A stretch of DNA of 64,000 bases from Evansella caseinilytica (GTDB lineage: Bacteria; Bacillota; Bacilli; Bacillales; Salisediminibacteriaceae): assembly GCF_900107275.1 (NCBI RefSeq), contig NZ_FNPI01000020.1:34050-98049 (forward strand), in the 5' to 3' direction. Below are positions 45,148 through 53,254 of the stretch, in pieces; position 1 is the stretch's first letter, and each line of letters begins with the position of its first letter. Position numbers and translations under genes: made by a program. The notes beneath the pieces were generated by a model. It had not been told where the DNA came from and did no database searches. It saw nothing but the letters and a program-made list of their open reading frames with translations.

Positions 45148-45318
45148 TGGCGACCAGCATTCCGTGAAGACAAATAATGAAGGAACGGAAAAGTTGGTCG
45201 ACGTTTGACCTGCAGCGGAAGCCGGGTTCTTCTTCATGCAACTGCTGCAAGTGACAGGAACAGACTTTTTTCTTGTGCGAGCGATTGCATGCGATTGTTG
45301 TGGCGTTGGGGTGGGGTG

Positions 45319-45432
45319 ATGTCGGCGCTTTGGATAAAAAAACGGCTGGAGGCAGCAAGATCGTTGACGTCAACCGCAGAATTGAGTAAACTTATGGTTG
45401 ATCTCATGGGGGTGAGCAAACACCGATGTTAA
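45319..45432 (+). CDS. Possible 37-residue leader peptide overlapping yuiB
   Basis: ATG at 45319 behind GGGGTGGGGTG gives SALWIKKRLEAARSLTSTAE and then LSKLMVDLMGVSKHRC, ending 7 bases inside yuiB in another frame. Amphipathic helix only. It could couple translation to yuiB, or be chance. Confidence 0.25.
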   Translation: MSALWIKKRLEAARSLTSTAELSKLMVDLMGVSKHRC

Positions 45433-45746
45433 CGTTGCCACAGTTAATCATAGGCATTATTTTGTACTTTATCCTCTTCTTCGGAATTGGCTTTATATTA
45501 AACATGCTATTGCGCTCCACTTGGACAATGGCGATTATCTATCCCGTTGTCGTCTTTTTCATCGTCGACAAAGCGGGAATTTTCAGCTACTTTACAACTC
45601 CGGGACAAGCTTTCTCTGACCTTTGGAGTCATTTATCGGCATTGAAAACGGCCGATATCATTATTTTGATCGCCGGCATGGGCGGGGCAATCCTTTCCGG
45701 AATTGCCAACCGGATGTTAAGAAATCGAGGGTACCGGATGTTTTAA
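45426..45746 (+). CDS. yuiB: YuiB, small integral membrane protein
   Basis: 106 residues with three membrane helices: PQLIIGIILYFILFFGIGFI (5-24), MAIIYPVVVFFIVDKAGIF (35-53), and IIILIAGMGGAILSGIAN near 77-94; the tail RMLRNRGYRMF is basic. B. subtilis YuiB is the same size and topology; its function is not known. GGGGGTGAGC lies upstream. A clear terminator follows. Backbone gene; the neighbours on both sides are insertions relative to B. subtilis. Confidence 0.88.
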   Translation: MLTLPQLIIGIILYFILFFGIGFILNMLLRSTWTMAIIYPVVVFFIVDKAGIFSYFTTPGQAFSDLWSHLSALKTADIIILIAGMGGAILSGIANRMLRNRGYRMF

Positions 45747-45790
45747 CAGCATAACAGGGAGGCTGGGGCATCACTAGCCAAAAATAGCTT

Positions 45791-45835
45791 GAAAATGGCA
45801 CCGATCATTTGGGTTTGCTGATCGGTGTCATTTTT
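45791..45835 (+). terminator. Intrinsic terminator of yuiB
   Basis: AAAATGGCACCGATCA pairs with TGATCGGTGTCATTTT and the stem runs into TTTTTG. Confidence 0.85.
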
Positions 45836-45897
45836 GTTTGAATTTATATCTTTCATCCTTTGTTGGTCCCTGGTGATTTTACGGCCTTCCCAATAAA

Positions 45898-45941
45898 GGT
45901 GGTGTCTCAAAAGGGTGTTTTTTCCCTTTTAAGACACCACC
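45898..45941. repeat. Short hairpin repeat, GGTGGTGTCTCAAAAGGG type
   Basis: GGTGGTGTCTCAAAAGGG and CCCTTTTAAGACACCACC form an 18-bp stem with one mismatch. It stands between yuiB and the convergent toxin-immunity remnant array. Confidence 0.85.
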
Positions 45942-45967
45942 AACAAACAAATAAAGTTTTTGCATCA

Positions 45968-46147
45968 CTATTCTTTATTTGGGCCTATATCAATATCAAA
46001 CACAAAGTGAAGAATAGCTAGGAAGATTCCAAAAATAATACCTCCCAAAAACACCCAAAGCCAACTTCGCTTATGACCACCCTTCATTTTTGACAGTGAG
46101 GCTAATATCCAAAAGAAAATAACAGAGGTAATTATAAACTGCATCAT
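45968..46147 (-). CDS. Small membrane protein C, candidate immunity protein
   Basis: 59 residues: helix 1 FIITSVIFFWILASLSKM, a KGGHKRSW loop, helix 2 LWVFLGGIIFGIFLAILHFV, and the tail FDIDIGPNKE. It is clearly related to the protein at 46358-46540 (same layout, FWVIAS / FWILAS, DI.L / DIDIGPN tail). AGGGTGAG lies 6 bases before the ATG. It starts 13 bases after the end of toxin-tip remnant C. Small two-helix proteins directly after polymorphic-toxin C-termini are typical immunity genes; the pairing is inferred from position and repetition. Confidence 0.65.
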   Translation of the reverse strand: MMQFIITSVIFFWILASLSKMKGGHKRSWLWVFLGGIIFGIFLAILHFVFDIDIGPNKE

Positions 46148-46159
46148 CTAGTTCTCACC

Positions 46160-46336
46160 CTATCGAAATAGTTCCCGAACAACATCCCAAAAGTCCTCAC
46201 CAAATTGCGTTTCAATGTCTGGATTAATACTACCCAGTTTTAACGTAAACAAAGCCTTCTGATCCCAGATTTCGCCGTTACGAGTGTTAACCCACTTTCT
46301 CAATAAGGCAGCTTCACTTAAGAAGCCGCCAATGAA
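46160..46336 (-). pseudogene. Toxin C-terminal tip remnant C
   Basis: An open fragment of 58 codons without its own start: FIGGFLSEAALLRKWVNTRN, GEIWDQKALFTLKLGSINPD, IETQFGEDFWDVVRELFR and stop. The second half is nearly identical to remnant B at 46551-46685. It begins right after the stop of small membrane protein B plus a shared spacer (GCAAAAACTTTATTT). It looks like the tip of an LXG-type polymorphic toxin left by recombination. Confidence 0.6.
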
Positions 46337-46357
46337 TTAAATAAAGTTTTTGCGCAA

Positions 46358-46540
46358 CTATTCATAATTTGGACATAAATTAATATCAAACATCCAGCGA
46401 AAAATAAAAACGGTGATTCCTATTAAAATGCCTGTGAAAAATATCCAAAACCAACTTCCCTTTTCAGGATCTTTACCGTAAATTTTTGACACTGAAGCTA
46501 TTACCCAAAAGAGGATTACAGGGACAATGATATTCCGCAC
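46358..46540 (-). CDS. Small membrane protein B, candidate immunity protein
   Basis: 60 residues from the GTG at 46540 (GGGGGGAAC just upstream): RNIIVPVILFWVIASVSKIY, GKDPEKGSWFWIFFTGILIG, ITVFIFRWMFDINLCPNYE. Two membrane helices around a charged loop. It is a paralogue of the protein at 45968-46147. The longer frame to 46606 would overlap the preceding toxin tip and lacks a ribosome site. Its 3' flank (AGTTGCGCAAAAACTTTATTT) is repeated after paralogue C, marking a duplicated cassette. Confidence 0.65.
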   Translation of the reverse strand: MRNIIVPVILFWVIASVSKIYGKDPEKGSWFWIFFTGILIGITVFIFRWMFDINLCPNYE

Positions 46541-46550
46541 TAGTTCCCCC

Positions 46551-46685
46551 CCATCGAAATAGTTCCCGAACAACATCCCAAAAGTCCTCACCAAATTGCG
46601 TTTCAATGTTGGGATTAATACTACCTGGTTCTAACGTAAATAAAGCTTTTCCATCCCAGGTTTTGCTACCATCACTACAGTATCT
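46551..46685 (-). pseudogene. Toxin C-terminal tip remnant B
   Basis: YCSDGSKTWDGKALFTLEPG, SINPNIETQFGEDFWDVVRE, LFR; the stop of remnant C (TAG) is TGG here, so the frame runs on into the downstream gene. It begins in the base after the stop of small membrane protein A, without start codon or ribosome site. Confidence 0.6.
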
Positions 46686-46874
46686 CTAAAAGCGTGGGAA
46701 AATGTACATATTGATAACAATGAAACCTACACTTAATAGTACTATACCGATAAATGTTTGCTTCCATGTCACCTTCTCTTTAGTAAAATACTTGATTAGT
46801 AGACCAATAATGATTGCACTTAAAGTATACCCGAACATAGTTCCTATTGTGTCTCCTAATATAGCTTTCAACAT
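46686..46874 (-). CDS. Small membrane protein A, candidate immunity protein
   Basis: 62 residues: LKAILGDTIGTMFGYTLSAI, IIGLLIKYFTKEKVTWKQTF, IGIVLLSVGFIVINMYIFPRF. Two membrane helices with a Lys-rich loop; not obviously similar in sequence to B and C, though alike in topology. It starts 19 bases after the stop of toxin remnant A. AAAGGGG lies somewhat far (about 13 bases) from the ATG. Probably the original immunity partner of remnant A. Confidence 0.55.
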   Translation of the reverse strand: MLKAILGDTIGTMFGYTLSAIIIGLLIKYFTKEKVTWKQTFIGIVLLSVGFIVINMYIFPRF

Positions 46875-46893
46875 GAGTTTTAAACAACCCCTT

Positions 46894-47280
46894 TTATTCT
46901 TTATCCAATCCCAATAACCTAATAACAGAATCTATAAATCCATCAGCGAAATCTGTGGAACGTTTCACATCACCATTAGCTTCTATTGTAAACATCACTT
47001 TCCCATCCCAGTTTTCGCCGCCATCATCACTGATATACACCAATACTTGTTCTGTGCCTGCTTCTGGCACAGGAGTTCCGACAATTTCCTTCCAAATGGG
47101 ATGCTATTTTGGACTCTCTGTAGTGCAAATGCTCCCCCGTATTGCGATTTTATCGGATGTTTATCTGCTATTCCTTTTATCCCTGGGATTTTACTTGCAA
47201 CCCCAGCTGTAGCATAAGCCCCCACCGCATAACTAGTGTAACTAGCTATTCCAGCAACTTCAGCTTCCAGCTTACCAGTC
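46894..47280 (-). pseudogene. Toxin C-terminal region remnant A, frameshifted
   Basis: Frame one: LEAEVAGIASYTSYAVGAYA, TAGVASKIPGIKGIADKHPI, KSQYGGAFALQRVQNSIPF. A +1/-1 shift near 47100 then gives WKEIVGTPVPEAGTEQVLVY, ISDDGGENWDGKVMFTIEAN and on to RLLGLDKE stop. ENWDGKVMFT aligns with the TWDGKALFT and IWDQKALFT blocks of remnants B and C. The Gly/Ala-rich part is like pre-toxin regions of LXG proteins. No intact LXG N-terminus is present. Confidence 0.55.
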
Positions 47281-47502
47281 CTAGCCCCCTGCGTGCTCAG
47301 CTGAAATGGTGCCTCTTGTTAGCTCATGTACCAGTTGTGGTTCATGAATCCATCTGGAATCGGACTCCACGTCCGCTTTTTTGTTGACTAATTGGTGTCG
47401 CGCGTGTGCAAGCGCTTCTCGGCTGTTTGCCAGCTCGCGCATTACGCTGTTCAACTGATTCATTTCGCTAGCAAGTGCGCTGATTTTTGATGAATAGTCC
47501 AT
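47281..47502 (-). pseudogene. Truncated DUF5082 (YwqH-like) coiled-coil protein
   Basis: 73 codons: MDYSSKISALASEMNQLNSV, MRELANSREALAHARHQLVN, then SRWIHEPQLVHELTRGTISA and stop. The N-terminal coiled coil and the E-x-x-L..T-x-x-G segment recall YwqH-type DUF5082 proteins, which sit upstream of LXG toxins and assist their type VII secretion. Normal members are longer; here the frame is joined, out of phase, to toxin remnant A, consistent with a deletion that fused the two. Confidence 0.55.
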
Positions 47503-47719
47503 CTGTCATTCTCTTACTCTCCTGTTCTGTTGTGCTACAGATAGAACATTATACCATTTTTTGCTTTCAAGTATGTACCATAAAAAGATTTTTCAATTTT
47601 CTATATAAATGTTTGCATTTTTCTTTTTAAACGAACATCAAAAGGTAAATATTTCATTCGATATCGTATAAATTCTCTCACTGTTGGAAAGGATGTCAAA
47701 GTGAGAGGAGTGAATGGAA

Positions 47720-48439
47720 ATGATTGCATTTCAAAAGCTGAGGAGATGGACGTTAACGACAGTATTGCTCCTTGGCGCATTGTTTACAACCTTTACAAGC
47801 ATTTCAAATGTCAGTGCCGAACAGATGAAGCAGTGGTTAAGTGAAAAAGACCCTTTCTGGGATCGACGACCGACGACTTTACACGGAGATGACTTACAAT
47901 ATCGAAATACAACATTGCAAAGCAAAAGCTTGCCCTTTACAGCGGAAGAAGAGCGGCATATCATGTCGCATGAAATCATTGAAGGTCAACCCGTCTCACT
48001 GGAGGAATCGCAGGATTGGTCGCAGTATCCTTCCGTCGAAGTTACCGCCACCGGATATACTGCAGGGTATGAGTCGACAGGGAAGACAGAAGAACATCCG
48101 CAATATGGAATTACTTTTTCCGGAGTGAAGGTGAAGCGGGATTTATATTCTACTGTGGCTGCAGATCCCCAGGTTTTTCCGATCGGTACGATCTTGTTCA
48201 TCCCCGGTTACGGCTACGGGGTGGTAGCTGATACCGGTTCGGCCATCAAAGGCCACAAAATCGATCTTTACTATGAAACCGTTCAAGACGTGTATGAAAA
48301 CTGGGGGAAGCGCTCGGTGGAAGTATATGTCATCCAACAAGGAAGCGGCAGCTTGACGGATCAGGAACTGCTCGAACTGAACGAAGATGAAGCTGTGCAA
48401 GTGTTCCGTAGACAACTGTCATTCGTCGATGCCTCTTAA
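47720..48439 (+). CDS. yuiC: YuiC, 3D-domain (Sps/MltA-like) cell-wall protein
   Basis: 239 residues. An N-terminal export helix ([20 protein letters not shown]) precedes a linker of about 70 residues. The C-terminal 3D domain follows: [47 protein letters not shown] and [18 protein letters not shown], with the three conserved Asp residues. YuiC from B. subtilis has a double-psi barrel related to lytic transglycosylases and acts on peptidoglycan. The ATG at 47720 is preferred because GAGAGGAG is 9 bases upstream; the ATG at 47714 is too close. Confidence 0.9.
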   Translation: MIAFQKLRRWTLTTVLLLGALFTTFTSISNVSAEQMKQWLSEKDPFWDRRPTTLHGDDLQYRNTTLQSKSLPFTAEEERHIMSHEIIEGQPVSLEESQDWSQYPSVEVTATGYTAGYESTGKTEEHPQYGITFSGVKVKRDLYSTVAADPQVFPIGTILFIPGYGYGVVADTGSAIKGHKIDLYYETVQDVYENWGKRSVEVYVIQQGSGSLTDQELLELNEDEAVQVFRRQLSFVDAS

Positions 48440-48458
48440 AAGGAACAGGCGGCAGATT

Positions 48459-48514
48459 AGAAGCAATCGCCGGAATGTTACCCTTCTAGCAGTTCCGCCT
48501 GATTGCTTCTTTTC
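48459..48514 (+). terminator. Intrinsic terminator of yuiC
   Basis: AGAAGCAATC (48459-48468) pairs with GATTGCTTCT (48501-48510), then TTTT; inner pairing GCCGGAA/TTCCGCC-like strengthens it. Confidence 0.8.
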
Positions 48515-48599
48515 GAAATCCCCCATCTTCTCGCCATCCACTCAAGAAAATGATTAACAGCCTCGATAAAAAATCAAAAATAAATTTGTTTTTTCCATG

Positions 48600-48655
48600 A
48601 CTTCCGGTAAAATATAAAATTATATTCATTTTTCCCTCCTTTAGGATAGAAGTAA
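48600..48655 (+). promoter_or_regulatory. Candidate ManR-controlled promoter of manR
   Basis: ACTTCCGGTAAAA (48600-48612), an AT-rich middle, then TCCCTCCTTTAGGATAGAAG. The same arrangement occurs upstream of manP (50882-50937): ACTTCCGGTAAAA...TTCCTCCTTTAAGATATAAG with equal spacing. TAGGAT/TAAGAT would be the -10 box; no -35 box is seen, which suits an activator-dependent promoter. Confidence 0.6.
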
Positions 48656-48723
48656 GCGATACCTGATGATTTAGCAGGCGGTCAAGGGACACCCTTTATT
48701 TTGCGGGATAAGCAGGTGGAGAG

Positions 48724-50649
48724 ATGAATCAGCGACAAAACGAACTCATTCGATTTCTATTGTTACGGCAAAATGAAACCGTACAAATTAAAGAGCTGGC
48801 AAAGCAAGTTGGTTGTGCGGAAAAAACGATACGCAATGATCTCGACCGATTGGAAGCGTTCTTGGCAGAACAGTCAACCGCTTTTCTCGTACGTAAACCC
48901 GGCCTTGGTATAGCGGTCAATATAAGTGAGGAGGAGAGAGTCAAGCTGTTAGGAACGTTCTTTGCCATTGAACACAAACAGCAAGATGAGCGGTTGCTGG
49001 AAATTGCCTATGAGCTGCTGACGAGTCAAAAAGCCATAACCCTTCAAGCGTGGGCGGCGCGGTATTATGTCTCGAAGGCAGTCATTAAATCCGACTTAGA
49101 GGCAATCGCAGGCTGGCTGCAACAATATCGCTTGACCCTCGTCTCTAAACAACGGCTGGGCCATGTGATTGAGGGAGCTGAACTTCATAAACGAAATGCT
49201 TTAGCCCGCTTGCCTGAACTGATACCATCTTTATCCCATACAAAGAACGTCGTTTTAGATTTGTTCATGCCGCATGAAATTTCACTAGTAAGAAAAACAT
49301 TGAAAGATATGCAGCGGAATTTTTCTCTGCGCTTTGCCGATGTTGTGCTGGAAAGCTTGGAAGTGCACGCGCTTATCATGATTAAACGGGTGCGGCAGCA
49401 GGCGATTGTTTTTGTGCATGAGTCGGAAAAAGCAGCCACATATGAGCAAATAGAATACACATATGCCAGGGATTTTTTTCACAGGCTTCAAGAAGCGCTT
49501 CGGTTGAGGTTCCCGGAAGAAGAGCTGGTCTATTTCACATGGCATTTGATGAGCAGTAAACGTCTGGATGAACAATTGGAAAAAAATATTCAGTACAATG
49601 AAGAAGTGTTGAAAAATGTAAACGATATTATTCATAAGATGTCCAAACTTACGCTTTATCATTTTGAAGATGATGCGCTTTTGGCGAACGGTCTTGCCTT
49701 GCATATGCATGCTGCCAGTAATCGGATGAAATACGGCTTTCCGATAACGAACCCGCTTCTGCAGCAAATCAAACGGATGTACCCGTATTTGTTCAACATG
49801 GTCATTTTAACGTTTGAAGAACTTCATTCAACGCTGCAGTGGGATATTCCGGAAAATGAAGCCGCTTATATCGTTCTGCATTTTCAAGCAGCTATTGAAC
49901 GAATGGAGGGAAGACGCGGGGGGAAAAAGAAAGCGCTTATCGTATGCCATATGGGTGTTGGTATGTCGCATTTATTGGAAGCGAAAGTGACGCAGCATTA
50001 TGAAACGATTGATGTGGTTGCTTGTGTAAGTCAAGCTGATATGCCGCAGTTTTTAAAGAAGCATGACGTGGATTTTATTATCTCGACTGTACCTGTGGAG
50101 AACGCCCAGGTTGACCACATTGTGATTTCCCCCCTTTTCAGCCAGCAGGATAAACAGGCATTAAATCACTTTGTGGAAACCCTTGACAAGAAGCGGGGGA
50201 CTGTCGGCAATGGCATCGTTCCATTCTTGCATAAGGATCTCGTATTTTTCGATGTCCAAAAAGAGCATCGCTTTCAGGTGGTGGCGATGTTAGCCGAAAG
50301 CCTCCATGCGCAAGGGTATGTGAGTCAAGACTTCATCCATAGTTCGGTGAACCGGGAGAGGAAATCTGCAACAGGTGTGGGAGGCGGGGTTGCCATCCCT
50401 CATGGAGATCCTGCTTTCATTCGCCAGTCCGCTTTGGCCGTGGCGATTATAAAAAAACCGCTGCTTTGGGGAAGTGAGGAAGTTTCACTTGTTTTCCTGC
50501 TTGCCATGTCTAAGGAGCAGCAGCATGCGCACAAAGACATTATCGCCCGCATTGCAGCGCTCACCGAAGCACCATTGGTCGTTCATAAACTGACAGCATC
50601 CAACGACTTCGACATGTTTATGTCCATTTTAGTAAACGATAAAAATTAG
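48724..50649 (+). CDS. manR: ManR, PRD-containing mannose operon activator
   Basis: 641 residues, BglG/MtlR-type. In order: winged helix (VQIKELAKQVGCAEKTIRND, residues 19-38) and a second DNA-binding part to about 180; PRD1 (about 185-285); PRD2 (about 295-395) with conserved His; an EIIB-like domain with C408 in ALIVCHMGVGMSH; an EIIA-like domain with H560 in VAIPHGDP. PTS phosphorylation of the PRDs, C408 and H560 should set activity, as with B. subtilis ManR (Cys415, His570). It precedes manP and manA, and a shared promoter motif supports control of both units. Confidence 0.92.
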   Translation: MNQRQNELIRFLLLRQNETVQIKELAKQVGCAEKTIRNDLDRLEAFLAEQSTAFLVRKPGLGIAVNISEEERVKLLGTFFAIEHKQQDERLLEIAYELLTSQKAITLQAWAARYYVSKAVIKSDLEAIAGWLQQYRLTLVSKQRLGHVIEGAELHKRNALARLPELIPSLSHTKNVVLDLFMPHEISLVRKTLKDMQRNFSLRFADVVLESLEVHALIMIKRVRQQAIVFVHESEKAATYEQIEYTYARDFFHRLQEALRLRFPEEELVYFTWHLMSSKRLDEQLEKNIQYNEEVLKNVNDIIHKMSKLTLYHFEDDALLANGLALHMHAASNRMKYGFPITNPLLQQIKRMYPYLFNMVILTFEELHSTLQWDIPENEAAYIVLHFQAAIERMEGRRGGKKKALIVCHMGVGMSHLLEAKVTQHYETIDVVACVSQADMPQFLKKHDVDFIISTVPVENAQVDHIVISPLFSQQDKQALNHFVETLDKKRGTVGNGIVPFLHKDLVFFDVQKEHRFQVVAMLAESLHAQGYVSQDFIHSSVNRERKSATGVGGGVAIPHGDPAFIRQSALAVAIIKKPLLWGSEEVSLVFLLAMSKEQQHAHKDIIARIAALTEAPLVVHKLTASNDFDMFMSILVNDKN

Positions 50650-50881
50650 ACATTCTGCCGAATAGCGCTGTCCGAAAGTCACGCTTGATGTGTCTGACGG
50701 GCGCGCTTTTCCAGTTTTAAAGGTACGAGCTTTTGCTGCAATAGTGACTTGCTTCCGCATCATACGAACCTTCAATGGAAACGCTGAGGCTTGCCTTCAT
50801 TGGATTGGAAAACGTGGATGCCGTTCATTCCCGACGGATTATTTTCTTTCCTGTTTTCATGAAAAATGCGATTTTACCGTT
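50650..50881. other. manR-manP intergenic region, first part
   Basis: No gene. AT- and GC-mixed sequence with a 69-codon open frame lacking a ribosome site. The regulatory motif follows at 50882, and a further 200 bases of leader (50938-51142) precede manP. Confidence 0.4.
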
Positions 50882-50937
50882 ACTTCCGGTAAAAGTTAAA
50901 AATTTTATCGTCCTGTTCCTCCTTTAAGATATAAGTG
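50882..50937 (+). promoter_or_regulatory. Candidate ManR-controlled promoter of manP
   Basis: ACTTCCGGTAAAA (50882-50894), TTAAAAATTTTATCG and TTCCTCCTTTAAGATATAAG: the twin of the motif upstream of manR. The leader to the manP start is about 200 bases long. Confidence 0.65.
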
Positions 50938-51142
50938 AGCATTCAAAAAGGCGGGTAAATTCCCCGCAAAGGCCGGCGTGCGACAGGCTGGGCTTGAACT
51001 AGAACCAGAATGTACATCGATCGCAAGTGCTTGATAGTCAGTGGAGAGAGAAGCGCATCGTTACCAATCGCGGCCCTATTTTCAAGATGTATGACCATCA
51101 TCTGTAAAAGAAGACGAACAACACTGTAGAGGAGGACTGACA

Positions 51143-53107
51143 ATGGGAAAAATTTTAGCTGTAACCGCTTGTCCGGTTGGTATTGCTCATACGTATATGG
51201 CATCTGAAAATCTGCAAAAAGCTGGAGAAGCCCTCGGCGTCGATATCAAGGTTGAGACGCAAGGCTCCATCGGCGTGGAAAATCGGTTAACGGACCAAGA
51301 GATCGCTGAAGCCGACGGGATAATTATCGCTGCGGATAAAGAAGTGTCAAAAGAGCGATTTGCTGGAAAAAAACTGATTGTGACAGGTGTACAGGAAGGG
51401 ATTCGCCAGCCGGAAAAACTGATCAAGCGAATGATGGATGGGGACGCACCTGTCTACAAACCTGAATTGGCCGCCGCGAATAATACGGCAAAAGGACAAA
51501 GAAAAGAAAATCCAATATACCGCCACCTGATGAATGGGGTGTCGTATATGGTGCCGTTTATCGTTGTGGGCGGACTTTTAATTGCCCTTGCTTTGACAAT
51601 TGGCGGTGAGCAAACGCCAGGTGGCATCGTCATCCCGGAAGCTTCCATCTGGAAGCAGGTTGAAAGCCTTGGCGCGGCGTCGTTTATGTTTATGATACCG
51701 ATTTTAGCCGGGTTTATTGCTGTCAGTATTGCTGATCGACCAGGACTTGTACCGGGGATGATCGGCGGCTATATTGCTGCAAACGGCAGTTTTTACGGAA
51801 GTGAAGCGGGTGCCGGATTCATCGGGGGGATTATCGCCGGTTTCCTGGCCGGGTATGTGGCGCTTGCGATTAAGAAAATCAAAGTGCCGAAATCCGTCCA
51901 ACCTGTCATGCCGATAATTTTTATTCCGATCATTTCAAGCGTGATTGTCGGTTTATTATTTATCTATCTGATCGGTGCGCCGGTGGCAGCGATGTTTGAA
52001 GCTTTAACGTTATGGCTCGCCAGCATGCAAGGCGGCAGCTCGATTGTACTTGCGCTCATTCTTGGCGCCATGATCGCCATTGATATGGGCGGACCATTTA
52101 ATAAGGTGGCGTTTTTATTCGGCTCAGCGATGATTGCCGAAGGAAATTATAGTATCATGGGACCGGTTGCCGTAGCCATTTGTATTCCGCCCCTGGGCTT
52201 AGGGCTTGCTACCTTCATGAACAAGCGAAAATTCAGCGCAACGGAAAGAGAAGCTGGCAAGGCTTCGTTTACAATGGGATTTTTCGGAATTACGGAGGGC
52301 GCGATTCCATTTGCGGCACAAGATCCGCTGCGTGTCATTCCAAGTATTGTTACGGGTTCGATGGTCGGCTCGGTGATTGCCATGATGGCCGGTGTCGGCG
52401 GCAGAGTGGCGCATGGCGGACCGATTGTCGCGTTGTTAGGAGCCGTAAACAACGTGCTCATGTTCTTTGTGGCAGCGATTATCGGAGTACTCGTCACCGC
52501 CTTTATGGTTACCGCCTTGAAAAAAGAGGTGGATCCCGTACCGAAAGCAGCCGATGCCGGCAATGATGCAAGTCGAGAGACTCGAAAGACAAGGGTGCCG
52601 ATAGGCGAGAGAAACAATACGATAAATTCAAAGCCAGCGGAAGGACAAATGAATCAGCTGACGGATATTACTCAGCTATCCTTAATCGATATCGATGTAG
52701 CTGGTGCGACTCGCGATGAGGTAATTCAATCGTTAATTAATAAACTAAATGATGCAGATGTGCTGTCGTCAACAGATGTGTTCCACGCTGCTATCATGAA
52801 ACGGGAAGAGGAAAGCTCCACCGGACTTGGCATGAATATTGCGATTCCCCATGGGAAATCTGCAGCTGTCAAGCGTCCCGCGATTGCTCTTGGTATTCAT
52901 CGCTCGGGCGTAAATTGGCACAGTCCGGACGGCAGCGATGCAAAATTAATTTTCATGATTGCCGTGCCTGAAGAAGCGGCGGGAAATGCCCATCTAAAAA
53001 TCTTGCAAATGCTCTCTCGGAAGCTGATGGATGAAGCCTTTAGAGAACAACTTTTCAATGTTACTTCGAATAAACAAGCTTATGAATTGCTAGAAACAAT
53101 TCACTAG
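51143..53107 (+). CDS. manP: Mannose-specific PTS enzyme IIBCA (ManP)
   Basis: 654 residues. EIIB of the fructose type at the start (C10 in VTACPVGIAHTYMA), a linker to about 125, the EIIC membrane domain (about 130-465; GGPFNKVAFLFG, GFFGITEGAIPFAAQDPLRV), a polar linker and a C-terminal EIIA (about 505-654) with H570 in NIAIPHGKS. It takes up and phosphorylates mannose to mannose-6-phosphate. The domain order B-C-A is that of B. subtilis ManP. The assignment to mannose rather than fructose rests on the flanking manR and manA. AGAGGAGG precedes the ATG. Confidence 0.93.
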   Translation: MGKILAVTACPVGIAHTYMASENLQKAGEALGVDIKVETQGSIGVENRLTDQEIAEADGIIIAADKEVSKERFAGKKLIVTGVQEGIRQPEKLIKRMMDGDAPVYKPELAAANNTAKGQRKENPIYRHLMNGVSYMVPFIVVGGLLIALALTIGGEQTPGGIVIPEASIWKQVESLGAASFMFMIPILAGFIAVSIADRPGLVPGMIGGYIAANGSFYGSEAGAGFIGGIIAGFLAGYVALAIKKIKVPKSVQPVMPIIFIPIISSVIVGLLFIYLIGAPVAAMFEALTLWLASMQGGSSIVLALILGAMIAIDMGGPFNKVAFLFGSAMIAEGNYSIMGPVAVAICIPPLGLGLATFMNKRKFSATEREAGKASFTMGFFGITEGAIPFAAQDPLRVIPSIVTGSMVGSVIAMMAGVGGRVAHGGPIVALLGAVNNVLMFFVAAIIGVLVTAFMVTALKKEVDPVPKAADAGNDASRETRKTRVPIGERNNTINSKPAEGQMNQLTDITQLSLIDIDVAGATRDEVIQSLINKLNDADVLSSTDVFHAAIMKREEESSTGLGMNIAIPHGKSAAVKRPAIALGIHRSGVNWHSPDGSDAKLIFMIAVPEEAAGNAHLKILQMLSRKLMDEAFREQLFNVTSNKQAYELLETIH

Positions 53108-53199
53108 TACAGTGATGACTGGGTACAATTCTTCCTTATCACTGCTGAACTGCATGTCAGAGCAGGAAAGAGCAGGCGTTGCCATCCAGTCTGAAAAAC

Positions 53200-53221
53200 G
53201 GGAGCCGCGAGCTCTCTTTTT
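53200..53221 (+). terminator. Weak hairpin between manP and manA
   Basis: GGAGC-CGCGA-GCTC followed by TCTTTTT. It could reduce readthrough from manP to manA. Confidence 0.4.
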
Positions 53222-53254
53222 CGTGATTAATTTCTTTATGGGGGTTTTTTAATA

